The notes beneath the pieces were generated by a model, which had not been told where the DNA came from, did no database searches, and saw only the letters and a program-made list of their open reading frames with translations. From the NCBI GenBank assembly GCA_007922225.1, contig ML679989.1:19675570-19739569 (forward strand): a DNA stretch of 64,000 nucleotides, written 5' to 3'. Both the position numbers and the translations under genes were made by a program. Below are positions 35,375 to 47,082 of the stretch, one piece after another. Position 1 is the first letter of the stretch. Every line of letters starts with the position of its first letter. This DNA comes from Emydura subglobosa. Taxonomy: Eukaryota; Chordata; Testudines; Chelidae.

Positions 35375-36609
35375 TACAGGCTCTTGAGACCAGAGTGGCT
35401 GACCCGGAGGAGCTAAGGGAGACAGAGGTACAGAGATGAGAGTTTCTGGGACACAGTAGAATGCTCCCACCCACAATCTGACAGCCTCTTTGCTGTTGAG
35501 GAGAAAGTCTGAGGGAAGGAGAACATCAAGCTGGAGCAGAGGCTAAACAATCCCATCATTGGGACCCTCCTTCCAGCTGATGTCATGATATTCTCTTGCA
35601 CTGAGCATGCCTTTCCAAGGAAGGGGACCCCTGTTATCATTAGGAAGAGACAGGTAACAGTAATGGGGGGTCAATGATTAGAAATATAGATAGTTGGGTT
35701 TGTGATGACCTTGAGAAATGGATGATGAATTGCCTGCTGGGTGCAAAGGTTGTGGTTCTTGAGACATCTAGACAGACTTGTGTCCAGTGCTGGGGAGGAG
35801 CCAGTGCTCATGATACATGTAGGTACCAGTGACATAGGGAGAGGTAGGAAAGAGGTCCTGGAGGCCAAATTTAGTCTGCTAAGGAAAAAGCTGAAAGTCT
35901 AGGCTCTCCATGGTAGCTTTCTCTGAAATTCCTCCAGTTTCATTTGCATGGCCAGTTGGACAGACAGAACTGGAGGGTCTCACTGGGTGGATGAGATGAT
36001 GCTATTGGGAGGAGGGTTTTAGATTTATTAGGAACCAGGGAACCTTTTGGGAAAGAAGGAGCATAGACGGGAAAGACGGGCTCCACCTAACTCAAAGCAG
36101 AACCAGATTACTGGCATGTAGAATTAAAAAGGTCTCAAAGGAGGTTTTAAACTAGGGTCTGGGGGAAGGCTGACAGGTGTGGAGGAGCACACAGAGATAG
36201 ACATGACTTAAGGGAAGATTTATTAAGAGGATGCTCTATATCCTAGTAAAGAGAATCGATTAGAAATTGATAAAGTACTGGTAGGAGCTAAAAAGAAATA
36301 ATCAAATGAAGACAAATCCCATTCAATTACATCACATGGAGGCAGACAGCTAAATATTGACAGATTTTATAAGTGCTCATATACAAAGCCAAGAAGGTAT
36401 ATACTAACATGGGTGAACTTGAGTGCCTGGTATTAAATGAGGCTATTGATACAATAGGCATCACAGAAACTTGGTGGAACAATGGTAACCAATGGAACAC
36501 AATAATGACAGGGTACAAAATATATAGGAATGACAGAGTAGGTCACACTGGTGGGGCAGTGGCACTACATGTGAAAGAAAGCAGAGAGTCAAATATAGTA
36601 AAAGTCAAA
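35375..36609 (+). mobile_element. Old, long CR1 LINE, 5' part: ORF1 and endonuclease relics
   Basis: This is the 5' half of a long degraded plus-strand CR1 whose other half lies at 38127-39970. At about 35795-35890 one frame reads EEPVLMIHVGTSDIGRGRKE, equivalent to the GTNDIGR block of the esterase-like CR1 ORF1 protein. At 36415-36590 a frame reads AIDTIGITETWWNNGN, then DRVGHTGGAVALHVKES, the endonuclease blocks DIIGITETWWD and GGGVALYVKE. The frame is broken elsewhere. It is unusual in keeping ORF1 and endonuclease parts, since most CR1 copies are short 3' pieces. The 5' boundary is approximate. Confidence 0.85.
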
Positions 36610-38121
36610 TCATAGAATCATAGAATATTAGAGTTGGAAGGGACCTCAGGAGGTCATCTAGTCCAACCCCCTGCTCAAAGCAGGACTAACCTCTGCTATA
36701 TCATCCCAACCAGGGCTTTGTCAAGCCGCAGCTTAAAAACCTCTAAGGATGGAGATTCCCCCACCTCCCTAGGTAACCCATTCCAATGCTTCACCACCCT
36801 CCTAGTAAAAAACTTTTTCCTAATGTCCAACCTAGACCTCCCCCACTGCAACTTGAGACCGTTGCTCCTTGTTCTGTCATCTGCCACCACCGAGAACAGC
36901 CTAGCCCCATCCTCCCTGGAACCCCCTTTCAGGTAGTTAAAGGCTGCTATCAAATCCCCCCTCACTCTTCTCTTTTGCAGATTAAACAAGCCCAGTTCCC
37001 TCAGCCTCTCCTCATAAGTCTTGTGCTCCAGCCCCCTAATCATTTTTGTTGCCCTCCGCTGGACTCTCTCCAACTTGTCCACATCCTTTTTGTAGTGCGG
37101 GGCCCAAAACTGGACACAATATTCTAAATGCAGCCTGACCAATGCCGAATAGAGGGGAATAATCACTTCCCGTGACCTGCTAGCAATGCACCTCCTAATG
37201 CAGCCCAATATGCCATTAGCCTTCTTGACAACCAGGGCACACTGCTGACTCATATCCAGCTTTTTATCCACCGTTACCCCCAGGTCCTTTTCTGCAGAGC
37301 TGCTGCCCAGCTCGTCAGTCCCCAGTCTATAGCTGTGCATGGGATACTTTCTTCCTAAGTGGAGGACTCTGCACTTTTCTTTGTTGAACCTCATTAGATT
37401 TCTTTTGGCCCAATCCTCCAGTTTGTTTAGGTCACTCTGTATCCTATCCCTACCCTCCAGGGTATCTACCACTCCCCCCAGCTTAGTGTCATCCGCAAAC
37501 TTGCTGAGGGTGCAATCTACCCCATCCTCCAGATCATTAATAAAGATGTTGAACAAAACCGGCCCCAGGACCGACCCCTGGAGAACTCCGCTTGTGACTG
37601 GTTGCCAGCTAGACATGGAGCCATTGATCACTACACGTTGAGCCCTATGCTCTAGCCAGTTCTCTATCCATTTTATAGTCCTTTCATCCAACCCATACTT
37701 CTTTAACTTGCTGATAAGAATACTGTGAGAAACCGTATCAAAAGCTTTGCCAAAGTCAAGGTATATCACATCCACCGCCTTCCCTACATCCACAGAGCCA
37801 GTCACCTCATCATAGAAAGCAATCAGGTTGGTCAGGCATGACTTTCCCTTGGTGAATCCGTGTTGACTGTTCCTGATCACCTTCCTCTCTTCCAAGTGCC
37901 TTAAAATGGATTCCTTAAGGACCTGCTCCATGATCTTTCCAGGGATTGAGGTGAGGCTGACCGGTCTGTAGTTCCCCGGATCCTCTTTCCTCCCTTTTTT
38001 GAAGATGGGCACTATATTTGCTTTTTTCCAGTCCTCAGGGACCTCCCCCTGTTGCCACGAGCTTTCAAAGATAATAGCCAATGGCTCTGAAATCACCTCA
38101 GCCAACTCCCTCAGCACGGAA
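36610..38121 (-). mobile_element. Young CR1 LINE, 5'-truncated, nested in an older CR1
   Basis: A minus-strand CR1 of about 1.5 kb inserted into the older plus-strand CR1. The 3' terminus, at the low-coordinate side, carries the CR1 hallmark octamers: CATAGAATCATAGAAT in the plus direction, or ATTCTATGATTCTATG in the element. The flanks share TCAAA (36605-36609 and 38122-38126), a possible 5-bp target duplication, though CR1 often leaves none. It carries an open RT frame, and its UTR is close to the copy at 6.06 kb. The sequence around it is an endonuclease-to-RT region, so it split the host element after that had already decayed. Confidence 0.95.
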
Positions 38122-38159
38122 TCAAACGGTATCATAGTAATGATAGTGAGGGATTTCAA
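36696..38159 (-). CDS. CR1 reverse transcriptase, 5'-truncated but open
   Basis: A 487-codon open frame encodes most of the reverse transcriptase and C-terminal region of a CR1 ORF2. Residues 1 to about 12 come from the flanking older CR1, so the start Met is accidental; CR1-derived sequence starts near [10 protein letters not shown]. In order: [14 protein letters not shown] (42-55), [19 protein letters not shown] (63-81), [14 protein letters not shown] (133-146), [20 protein letters not shown] (191-210), the catalytic FADDT (221-225), then the C-terminal region with [20 protein letters not shown] and [20 protein letters not shown] near the end. The N-terminal endonuclease is absent through 5' truncation, so it cannot transpose by itself. 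The intact frame implies a young insertion. It is a retrotransposon protein, not a host gene. Confidence 0.9.
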   Translation of the reverse strand: MKSLTIITMIPFDSVLRELAEVISEPLAIIFESSWQQGEVPEDWKKANIVPIFKKGRKEDPGNYRPVSLTSIPGKIMEQVLKESILRHLEERKVIRNSQHGFTKGKSCLTNLIAFYDEVTGSVDVGKAVDVIYLDFGKAFDTVSHSILISKLKKYGLDERTIKWIENWLEHRAQRVVINGSMSSWQPVTSGVLQGSVLGPVLFNIFINDLEDGVDCTLSKFADDTKLGGVVDTLEGRDRIQSDLNKLEDWAKRNLMRFNKEKCRVLHLGRKYPMHSYRLGTDELGSSSAEKDLGVTVDKKLDMSQQCALVVKKANGILGCIRRCIASRSREVIIPLYSALVRLHLEYCVQFWAPHYKKDVDKLERVQRRATKMIRGLEHKTYEERLRELGLFNLQKRRVRGDLIAAFNYLKGGSREDGARLFSVVADDRTRSNGLKLQWGRSRLDIRKKFFTRRVVKHWNGLPREVGESPSLEVFKLRLDKALVGMI

Positions 38160-39970
38160 CTATCCCTATATCAGCTAGGAACATGTCACTTCAGGATGGG
38201 ATGCAGAGATAAAATTTCTAGACACCATTAATGACTGATTCTTGGAGCAGATAGTCCTGCAACCCACAAGGGGAGAGGCAATTCTTGATTTAATTCTAAG
38301 CGGCACATAGCATTCAGGTGTCAATAGAGAAGGTTTTGGAACAAATTGATTAAACAAACAGTAACCAGTGATAAGGACGAGATGGGGTTCACCCAAGAGT
38401 TCTGAAGGAATTCATATGTGAAATAGCAAAACTATTAACTGTGATATATAACCTATTGCTTAAATCAGCCTCTGTATCAGATGACAGGAGGATGGCGAAT
38501 GTAATGCCAACTTTTTAAAAAGGTTCCAGAGGCAATTACAGGCCAGTAAACCTAACTTCAGTACCAGGCAAATTGATTGATACTATAGTAAAGAACAGAA
38601 TTCTCCGATACATTTGTTAGGGAAGAGTCAATATGGCTTTTGCAAAGGGAAATCATGTCTCACTAATCAATTAGAATTCTTTAAGGGGGTCAACAAACCT
38701 GTGGGCAATGGTGATCCAGTAGTGTACTTGGGCTTTCAGAAAGCCTTTGACAAGAGCCTCACAAAAGGCTCTTAAGCAAAGCAAGCAGTCATAGAATAAG
38801 AGGGAAGTTCCTCTCATGGATCAGTAACTGGTTAAAAGATGGGAATAAATGGTCAATTTTCAGAATGAACAGAGGTATATAGTGTTGTTCCCCAAGGATC
38901 TGTACTGGGAGCAGTATTGTTCAGCACCATTCATAAATGATCTGGAAAATGGGGTAAACAGTAAAGTGGCAAAATTTGCAGATGATACAAAATTACTCAA
39001 GTAGTTAAGTCCAAAGCTGACTGAAGTGTTACAAAGGATGTCAGAAAACGGAGTGACTGAGCAACAAAATGGCAGATGGCATTCAATGTTGATAAGTTCA
39101 AAGCAATGCACATTGGAAAACAATAATCCCAACTATACATACAAAAGAATGGTGTCTAGATAAGCTGCTACTACTCAAGAAAGATCTTGGAGTCATTGTG
39201 GCTAGTTCTCTGAAAACATCTGCTCAATGCGCAGAGGCAGTCAAAAAAACTAAGAGAATGTTAGGAACCATTGGGAAAGGAATAGATAATAAGACAGAAA
39301 ATATCAAAGTGTCGCTATATAAATCCATGGTATCCCCACCCCTTGAATTCTTCATAGGGTTCTGGCTGCCCCATCTCAGCAAAGATATATTAGAATGGGA
39401 AAAAGTACAGAAAAGGGCAACAAAAATGGTTAGGGTATGGAACAGCTTCCATGTGAGGAGAGATTAAAAAGGCTAGGACTATTCATCTTAGAAAAGACAC
39501 AACTAAAGGAGGGGGATAGGCTAGAGGTCTATAAAATCATGACTGTTGTAGAGAAAGTGAAAAGAGGAAATATTATTTACTACTTCACATAACACAAGAA
39601 CCAGGGGTCACCAATGAAATGAATAGGAAGTAGGATTAAAACAAAGAAAAGGAACTATTTCTTCACAAAACACACCATCAACCTGTGGAAGTCGTTGCCA
39701 GGAGATGTTCTGAAAGCTAGAATTATAACTGGGTTAAAAAAGAATTAGATACATTCATGGAGGATAGATTAGCCAAGATGGTCAAGGACACAACCCCATG
39801 CTCTGGGTGTCTCTAAACCTCTGATAGCCAGAAGCTGGGACTGGACGACAGGGGATGGATCACTTGATAATTGCCCTGTTCTGTTGATTCCTTCTGAAGC
39901 ATCTGGCACTGGCCACTGTGGGAAACCAGGATACTGGGCTAGCTGAACCATTGGTCTGACTCAGTATGGC
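38127..39970 (+). mobile_element. Old, long CR1 LINE, 3' part: RT and 3' end
   Basis: Continues the CR1 interrupted at 36609. It begins with the last endonuclease block (GTAATGATAGTGAGGGATTT, equivalent to VIVMGDFN), then RT blocks: near 38480-38600 a degraded DDRRMANV and NYRPVNLTSVPGK-like stretch, near 38900 a GSVLGAVLFSTI-like stretch, near 38980 a FADDTKLL-like stretch, and the C-terminal region. The tail GCATCTGGCACTGGCCACTG, ATACTGGGCTAGCTGAAC and GGTCTGACTCAGTATGGC ends near 39970. Part of the region between endonuclease and RT is missing. Many frameshifts and stops; inactive. Confidence 0.88.
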
Positions 39971-39984
39971 CAGATGTGCTGCTG

Positions 39985-40203
39985 TAGTGCCGTGGCGTGG
40001 AAACTTCCTACCTCAGCAGAAGGGGTTTCCCATCGCTGTGAGTAATCCATCTCTCCAAGCAGCGGCAGCTAGGTTGATTGTCAGCCTAACCACGTCTACT
40101 CTAGGGGTTAAGTCAGCTTAACTACAGTGCTCAGGGATGTGAATCTGTCACACAAGAGCCATAACTAAGTGGACCTCTCTTTTAAGTGTAGGCCAGGCCT
40201 ACG
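39985..40203. mobile_element. MITE with internal inverted repeats
   Basis: Contains AGAAGGGGTTTCCCATCGCT, GAGTAATCCATCTCTCC, GGCAGCTAGGTTGATTG, CACGTCTACTCTAGGGGTTA and AGTCAGCTTAACTACAGTGC, ending AAGTGTAGGCCAGGCCT. The order matches a large reptile MITE family whose copies at 27.86, 50.09 and 61.6 kb are less complete. It sits immediately downstream of the CR1 tail. No transposase frame. Confidence 0.7.
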
Positions 40204-41323
40204 TCACAGCGTAATTCTCTTTGCTACTCTCTTGCCCTGAGGACAATGTATTTTATTTAGAGATTCTCCTGAGTTTGTTATGAAATCCACATTCGTTTGT
40301 GCTGACTAGTTTGTTTCTGGATGGTGTATAGTGAGAAAGCCGAGATCAGTGGGGTTGTTTTGGTTTTACACTGGCGTAATTCAATTGCTGCTAGCAAAGC
40401 ATGTTGTAAAAGAAACCAACTTTATTTATCCAAAATGCACTCTCTCTTAGTTGGCAGGCAGAGCCTAGGTCTCTGAAGTCGGATTCAAACGCACCCAGCT
40501 ATACACCTACTTCAAGCCATCGCCTTACCCATGCAACCACTCAGGCTGCTAGAGAAATAGCTTTTGAAGAGAGATGAACAAAGGCTTGGGAGTTTGCCAA
40601 TGGTACCGTTTCCATTTGCAGGCTTTGCTTAATTCCCTAATAAGTCTGTAAAGGGAAACTGAATATTGTCTCTATATGCTGAGCTTAATGACTTGTGGTG
40701 AGGCTCCCTAGCTCAGTGATTAGCACTTTGGGCCTCTAAACAGCCTTCGGGAGGGTCTACACACCCCAGTCTTTCACTTGTCAGAAAACTACAGTCCTCT
40801 GTCTGTTCAAGTAACCTCACTGCAGATTGAAGCCTGGTACTTTAAAATCCATGGTTTCCTTATCCCAAGCACCGCAGAGAACAGCGTGCAGGCCAGCCGA
40901 GAGACTTAACACAGATACGCCGATTGGAATCTGACTCCAACACTTGAACTATTCAGTTATTTCAGTTGCTGCTGTCACTGCTTTTGAAAAGCGCTAAGAA
41001 AGTTCTTTCGCATGCTCCACTGCCGCTGGTTAGCTTTGCACTCTTGGCTTGATTGTGCAACAGCTGTTCTAAAAATGACGTGCCCATGCTGAGGGCTGCC
41101 AGAAGGGATGCCGGGGCGTACTTTGGCCCTTCAGGATTTGGAGCCACGAGCATGACCCTCTTTGGCCATTGTGCGAACGAGCTCCCACTTCTAGCAATCC
41201 GACTGTTCACGTAACAGGGGTGACCACACAGGAGGACACCTTACAAGGAAACTTGCTCTCCTTGTCCAATATGTAGTTCACATTAGAACCTCCCTTAAAC
41301 GGGGAGTAATGCAGAAACTAGGT
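40204..41323. other. No gene; possible tRNA-like SINE relic near 40.45-40.56 kb
   Basis: On the minus strand around 40450-40555, CAGCCTGAGTGGTTGCATGG and GTTTGAATCCGACTTC look like A- and B-box relics. The evidence is too weak for a separate call. Nothing else is recognised. Confidence 0.35.
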
Positions 41324-41400
41324 AAGTTACCAGAAGTGGGAGTTGAACCCATATGTGGCCTTCTGAACTAGCCCAGTACCTTAAAGCTACACAGCCACTG
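41324..41400 (-). pseudogene. tRNA-like sequence, possibly tRNA-Leu related
   Basis: On the minus strand it has an A-box-like GTGGCTGTGTAGCTTTAAGG and a near-consensus B box GGGTTCAACTCCCA (41338-41350 in the plus direction). The remaining order roughly follows a type II tRNA such as tRNA-Leu, but I see no convincing anticodon stem. It could be the head of a SINE instead of a tRNA pseudogene. Confidence 0.35.
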
Positions 41401-42802
41401 TTTGCATCCACAGAGCTTTCCAAAAGCAGGAATTCAAAAGGGCTTTAGCTGATACTGGACTGAAGGTCTATGCTAGACTGTCTGCATGTCCGGTTACACC
41501 ACTCCATGGATGTCTAGATCTGTGCTTTCTGGCTACCATCTCTCCTTCTGGTTTATCTTACTGTAGCTATCTGGGCATTTACCTGGGTATTTATAGTATA
41601 CCCATTACCTTGGCATTGCCCCGTTTTTGGGGTGTGTTTGTGAGTAGTTTTAACTTTTACTGTCACTCTAAATAGCATGCAATGGACCCTGTAAAGTCTT
41701 CCTCTGTACTGACTAGGGCTACCCACCTGCAGCGATGGCCCATCAGGGGCTCCAGGATTTCAGCCAAGCTTTGTGTTGTGCAAGACTCTGCCTGCAGGGC
41801 AGGGCACAGCTGGGTCACTCTCTGACCGGTCTGCACTCAGCCAGAAATAGTCATAATAAAAATGTAACTGTCGAACAATGACGTGACTGTGACTGTTGAT
41901 CTCGCTCCATTAGATCTCTGCAAGAGAAACACAGCCCTCTGCCTAGCTCAGACATACACATTACAGACCTGACTGAGCCGTCCCTTAGCCTGGTCTCAGG
42001 CGCACTGATGGGGTACAGGCCTCCTGTCTTGTACTCACGTCCTGAGGTGTGGGACCCTCTGTCCAGCTGCCCTAGGCCCCCAGGAGCCATGCAGAGCCCT
42101 CCAGTCTCCGCTCTCTAGCACTCCACCCATGTGGATACCCTCCTTTACAGGTTAATTTTTGAGGACTACATGACAGCTAAAGCAAGGGACACACTGACTT
42201 TGCAAAGGGATTTCTAAATCAATCACACTTTGCTCATAGACAAAGCACAGGAGTTAAGCAGATCCAGGGGAAAATATCAAACACCTGCACACAATTTCCT
42301 CACCCTTTCTGAGAGCCTTTAGGTGGGGCTTAGTGTCCTGCAGGAGTCCAGGACCATCTTGCACCCCATCTCCTCCCACCCACTTGTATCCTCAGGTTCT
42401 GCTCTCATCTCTTTCTTGCACACAGCGTCCCTCCTGCTTCTAAGAACAGTGTGAGAGCTCATGCCTCAGCCATGCTGCATTCACATGCCCTTTGCTTCAG
42501 TGTGGCGATGGAGCCAATGAGTCATTAGCAAGTCACTAGTCTATGGCCCATAGTCTTCACAGTCCTGCTAGGGCTGGGCTAGTTCACTGCTGATGGTCCT
42601 TAATGTCTGTCCCATTCAAGGCCAGGCACCCCAGGGCCAGACCCCACACATTAGCACAAGAGAGAGGCTGGAAGGATTCAGTGAAAGACAGGCACGTGGG
42701 TACAAATATACTGAGAGTTCATAAAAACCAAACTGGAATTTGTAAATTCACACAGATTCCCAAAACTGTCACATCTGCCCCCCCTCCAACTAAGAACTGA
42801 GC
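41401..42802. other. No gene recognised
   Basis: Short unsupported frames only. A homopolymer G tract lies at the right edge. Confidence 0.4.
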
Positions 42803-42819
42803 GGGGGGGGGGGGGGGGG
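42803..42819. repeat. Poly-G run of 17 bp
   Basis: An uninterrupted run of 17 G residues. Such long G runs are mutation-prone and can form quadruplex-like structures; the length could also be affected by sequencing error. Confidence 0.85.
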
Positions 42820-43679
42820 ACTTACCACAAATGCCAGGGATGTTCATGGATACACCCCCTGGGAGATAGAACTCCTTCTTTTACCTCCTACAGCAAAACC
42901 CTCACAATACTCCTACAGACATACAGTGTTCTCAGAAGCATTACAGATCAGCCAACCTTCATCACAAGTCTCTCCTCTCCAGCCCATGGGAGAGGCATCT
43001 ATGGTGAGAGTTCATGCACCCCCTCCCCCCGACTCTTGTCACGCCGATATACCTGATTAGTTTGGGCAGTTAAAAGAGGCCTCACCTGCCGTAGAGCAGA
43101 TCTTAGCCACACAGCACCTCCCATTCCCTTGGCAGCGGAAAACTTAGAACCTTCCCCAGGGCCAAATCCCATTCCCTGCCCATCCTCCCTGTGGGTCAGG
43201 AGTTGGGGAACCCCATGGCAAGTTTCTCTGGGGAAGGAAGGCATTGGATGGACTGACCCTCCACCCACACCCAACAGCTGTGCACTCCGTGCAATGGCTA
43301 TGGAGTTCCTTTGTCCCCTGCCGGTTGAGGTGAGACTGGCAGAATTTCCTCCTCCACCCCTCTTAGGGTCGTTCACATTTTCACTGGCCAAACAGGCCAG
43401 GAGGAGGAGCTGCTGCCATGCTGCTGCCACCCAGCCCGCACAGCGCTGAGCTCAGGGCCACAGCTCCTTCTCCCTCTCCCACCAGGGTTCCTGCTGCTCC
43501 CAGACCCCCTCTCTGGGCTCACAGGAGCAGCTTCTCCTCTGGCCCCCACCTGGTACCAGCCCTGCCTCTTGCGGGAGGAGAAAATCCTCACCACTGTGGG
43601 GGACAGAGGGAGGGGGTGGCCTCAGTGGCAGGGCAGGGGAGTCGTCTCCAGGAAGGGTAGGGTGTCAAAGAGTGCTCTA
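42820..43679. other. Possible continuation of an LTR element; unassigned
   Basis: GC-rich stretch with overlapping frames of up to 143 codons on opposite strands and no domain. It may belong to the retroviral element whose LTR edge is at 44334, but I could not find its left terminus. Confidence 0.3.
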
Positions 43680-44334
43680 CTCACTGCAGAGGGCCTCCTT
43701 GGGGCCACAGCTGCGGATTAGCTCTGCCATTCTGATGCCCCTTCCTGGGATGCTCATTCCATCTCTCAGGAGGCAATGGCTCCCTCTTCATGGCTTGGCT
43801 CTCTGACCAGGTCACCGTAGTTTTCCCCTTCTGGGGGTTGGGGGTATGTGTATTGAAATCTCTCCATCCCAGGCAGCCTTCCAATTCACTGCCCCCCACT
43901 GGTGTCACTTCACCAGTGGTTGGCAAGGGAACCCAGACCCACGTTCTTTTCCAGGTTCCAGCCCAAGGACCCTAAGACCAAGACAGGCGTGCACTGTCCC
44001 ACACCTTGCTGCTATTTCCCTGGACTGCTTCGTATGTTCCCTCTATCAGATGCCTTCTCCACCCTCCTCCCAGTATGCCCTTCCCTCTGGGCCAGCTCGC
44101 TGCTCCCCCTAGCCTCAGAGAGAGGCACCGCCAACCTCCTCCCTGCAGCCCCTGTCTGCCCTCAGCTACCTGGCTTCAGACCAGCCCTGCCTGTTCCTGT
44201 CCAGGTGAGCTTCATCCTTTAATTAGTCCTCACTGCTCCCTGGCTCCTCCTCCAGGTGCAGCTTAGGTGTTAATTGGCCCACCTAGCAACCTTAACCCCT
44301 TCAGGGCTGGTGTGCGGGGGAACACCTTATCACA
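43680..44334 (-). mobile_element. Candidate LTR, right edge clear, left edge unknown
   Basis: In minus orientation the element starts TGTGATAAGGTGTTCCCCCG (plus-strand end at 44334), a good LTR-like start, and continues through AATTAACACCTAAGCTGCAC and GTGAGGACTAATTAAAGGAT. I recall similar blocks from turtle LTRs. No TATA box, AATAAA or opposite CA end with a matching target duplication could be identified, so the left coordinate is arbitrary. The many open frames of 60-106 codons here reflect high GC content. Confidence 0.4.
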
Positions 44335-47082
44335 CAGGCCTATTGCTAAGTGCTGCCCTCGGGAGCTGCTAAGAGGGCCACGTGCTCAGAAGAGCGTAAG
44401 CCGCAAGCAGGGAGAAGTAGTTTGATATTATGGGGCAGTTAATTTTCTAAAACTTGTCTTCTCTCCTGCTGAATCCCCTCCCTCCACACGCACCCTGTTC
44501 CTCCTCAGGTCCCCGCAGAACTCCTTATCTTTACTGCAGTGGATAGTTGTAAATGGATTTTCTTTTCACTTTAATTATTCTTCCTTTTAAAAAAAAAAAC
44601 CCTTCTCCCCAGTTTCCCAGATCAGTGTTTCTCTGGTGACACGGGTCCTTTTTAGTTTGAATTTCCCTTTTTTTTTAGTTGAAAATGTGCAATAATATAA
44701 AACCTGAAATGGTGGGAGAAAGGAAAGCCAGTGAAGCCCTGGCTTTACACACAATCCCAGCCATTGTTTGTGCTGTGGAGCCAGGAGACGCAGAGCAGCT
44801 ACAGTCCCCCAAAGTCAAGGGTCTTTGAAGTCAATGGAGTTTTGCCTGAGCTCGGGGTCAGGTCCGAACAGAGCCACTTCTCCAGGGGTCTGAAGAATTT
44901 TCACTTGCTGCTCCATTGTTAAGGCCTCTGGATACCCATGGTTTTGAACGAGTTGGTTCTTTCATCAGTAGTGAATAAGGGCTAAAATGCCAAGGAATCC
45001 CTGCAGTTTTACTGCTGTGGGGTTGCGGGGGATCATGCCAGTGCATGCTGGCAGAGCCAGAGTCGGGGAGCTGCATGGATGGTCGCAAACCCCACAGGGC
45101 GTGGGTTAAAGTGGGTCAGAACTGTTCCTGCAGCACCTGGATTGCATTGTGAGCCATCCGCCCCAAACTGTGGTAGTGTTTTCATCCATCCATTTATATC
45201 AACCTCATCCCGCCAGTATCTCAGCTCCCGGTTGGGATGGAGCAGGAAGGATTCTGTCCCTCCAACCTCCGTGTTTGTCCCCCATGCAGTCAAACAAGCT
45301 TGGTACATTGCACTTGAAGGGAAGCTGTTTCTCAGCATCACAGCAGCTGATAAGCTGCAGGAGTTCCTGGACCGATCAGCTGGACTGGACTGTTTTGCTG
45401 AGCATTACAATCCCAACTCTGCTGCTAGAGCTGGCTCCCCCATCGCCCCTCCTTGTCTCCACAGTTTGAATTTGATTTCATCAGTGTCGTTGATGTCACA
45501 GGTTAGCGTGCCGGGGTTAGCAGCCCTTCATTTCCAAGCATGTCAATCCTGCGTTTTGCTCTGGCTACTCCCTGGGGAATGGGAGCATCCGGCTGCCCTT
45601 AATGGGTATGACACAGAAATGGAGACGGGAAGGCCTATTGATCATTCTGTAAACATTCTTGTATCTCTTGACTTGTGTAGGGACATTTACACACCAGGCT
45701 GATTTATAAGCACCCAAATCCTCTTTGATAAAATAGAGCGGGAGAGAAAATAGGAGTAGGATCTCCAGTCCTCACAGTGACTGGCCACTCATTAATCATG
45801 TGTGCTTTTTTCATCTGATTTGAACTACCAATGAATTCGATTTATACCACAAAGACAGATGCCAGCTGGTTCCTTCCAGTGGCCAGACCCTTCCTGTGAC
45901 TTCTATCGTATATGAATATGACGTAAAACAGAACCCCAAAATCCCACCCACTCCAAAACTCTGTTCTTAGACAGCATCATGGGCCAATACCTCTAACTAA
46001 TTGTAACCCACTACGATACCATCCATGTCCGAGCTCATGTGGAGATTTAGTGATTTCAGGTTACTCCCAGGTGTGTTTACTTCATATAATGGCTCATTGC
46101 TGGATGTGCCCATTTATTCTAGAATTACACAATTCTAGTGTAGTCCTGCTGGCCACTGCACTCACAAATAGGGGATGATCACAAGCCATTGTGGGTTTAT
46201 TGTCAGCACTGTTCACAAACTCCACTCGCTGTTATGCCCCAGTAATTCCATTCATGTCACCAAGAATGTGAGCTGTCAAAACAGCATTCCATCCACCTGC
46301 CCTTTGCAAGAAGGAGATGTACTCCTTCCCTCTGTTCCTGTGCAACTGGGGTCCAATGATTTCGTTCAGACAAATTTATTTCTGTCACCGACAAAACCCC
46401 TACGTTACTTTATTTAAAAGGAATGGCAGAGGAGAAAGACAGCTACGGATGAGCCTTATTTATTGTTGCTGGAATCACAATGGCATTGCTGCAATGGAAA
46501 AGCAAAAGCATCCAAGGTTGGCTACTACTTTTGTGTTGCAAAATTCTGGACAAAGCTGCTAACACACCCTTCAGAAAGGGATGTCCTCCCAAGCCTTAAT
46601 TCTCCACAGATGCTGCCTGTTCACATCTGTGCAAGCCGAGTACCCTCCAGCTTTCATTTTATTGGGGGTACAGTACACATTATGCTTTCCACATCTGGGC
46701 CAGTCCTTACAGCATGTTATCAATTAGTGCACAAGGTTAACACTTTATTCTATTACAAACGCCTACACTCTCCAAGCAACTCACTGAAACAAATCAACAC
46801 AAACTGAATGAGATTTTAACTTCTTCCTTATCCATGGGGTGGCTTTGGCCTGCTAGTCACCTCTGGGTAGTATGTTCAGCATTTTAAAAGGAAAGGTCCA
46901 TTTGTATGGCACAATCAGAAAGAAAGTGAAGGACAGTTGGTGCTTTGAGATCTATTAGAAGATGGAGAACCAGAGTCATTTCCTATGGAACCAGAGTGAG
47001 TTTGGCTTATCACCGGATCAGATATGGAGAAAGCTACAATTAGGAGGCTCTATGCAAGAGGAAACCAAATCATCTGAGGCTA
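44335..47082. other. No gene supported
   Basis: The longest frame is 207 codons on the plus strand (45079-45702), overlapped by 106- and 102-codon frames and without recognisable domains, so I do not call it. A short MITE-like phrase (TTTGAAGTCAATGGAGTTTT) occurs near 44824. No other repeat is recognised. Confidence 0.4.

Noticed and set aside
36634..37641. Plus-strand open frames within the young CR1
   Set aside because: They are antisense shadows of the CR1 reverse transcriptase frame.
45079..45702. 207-codon plus-strand open frame
   Set aside because: Overlapped by 106- and 102-codon frames, no recognisable domain, and no promoter or splice evidence.
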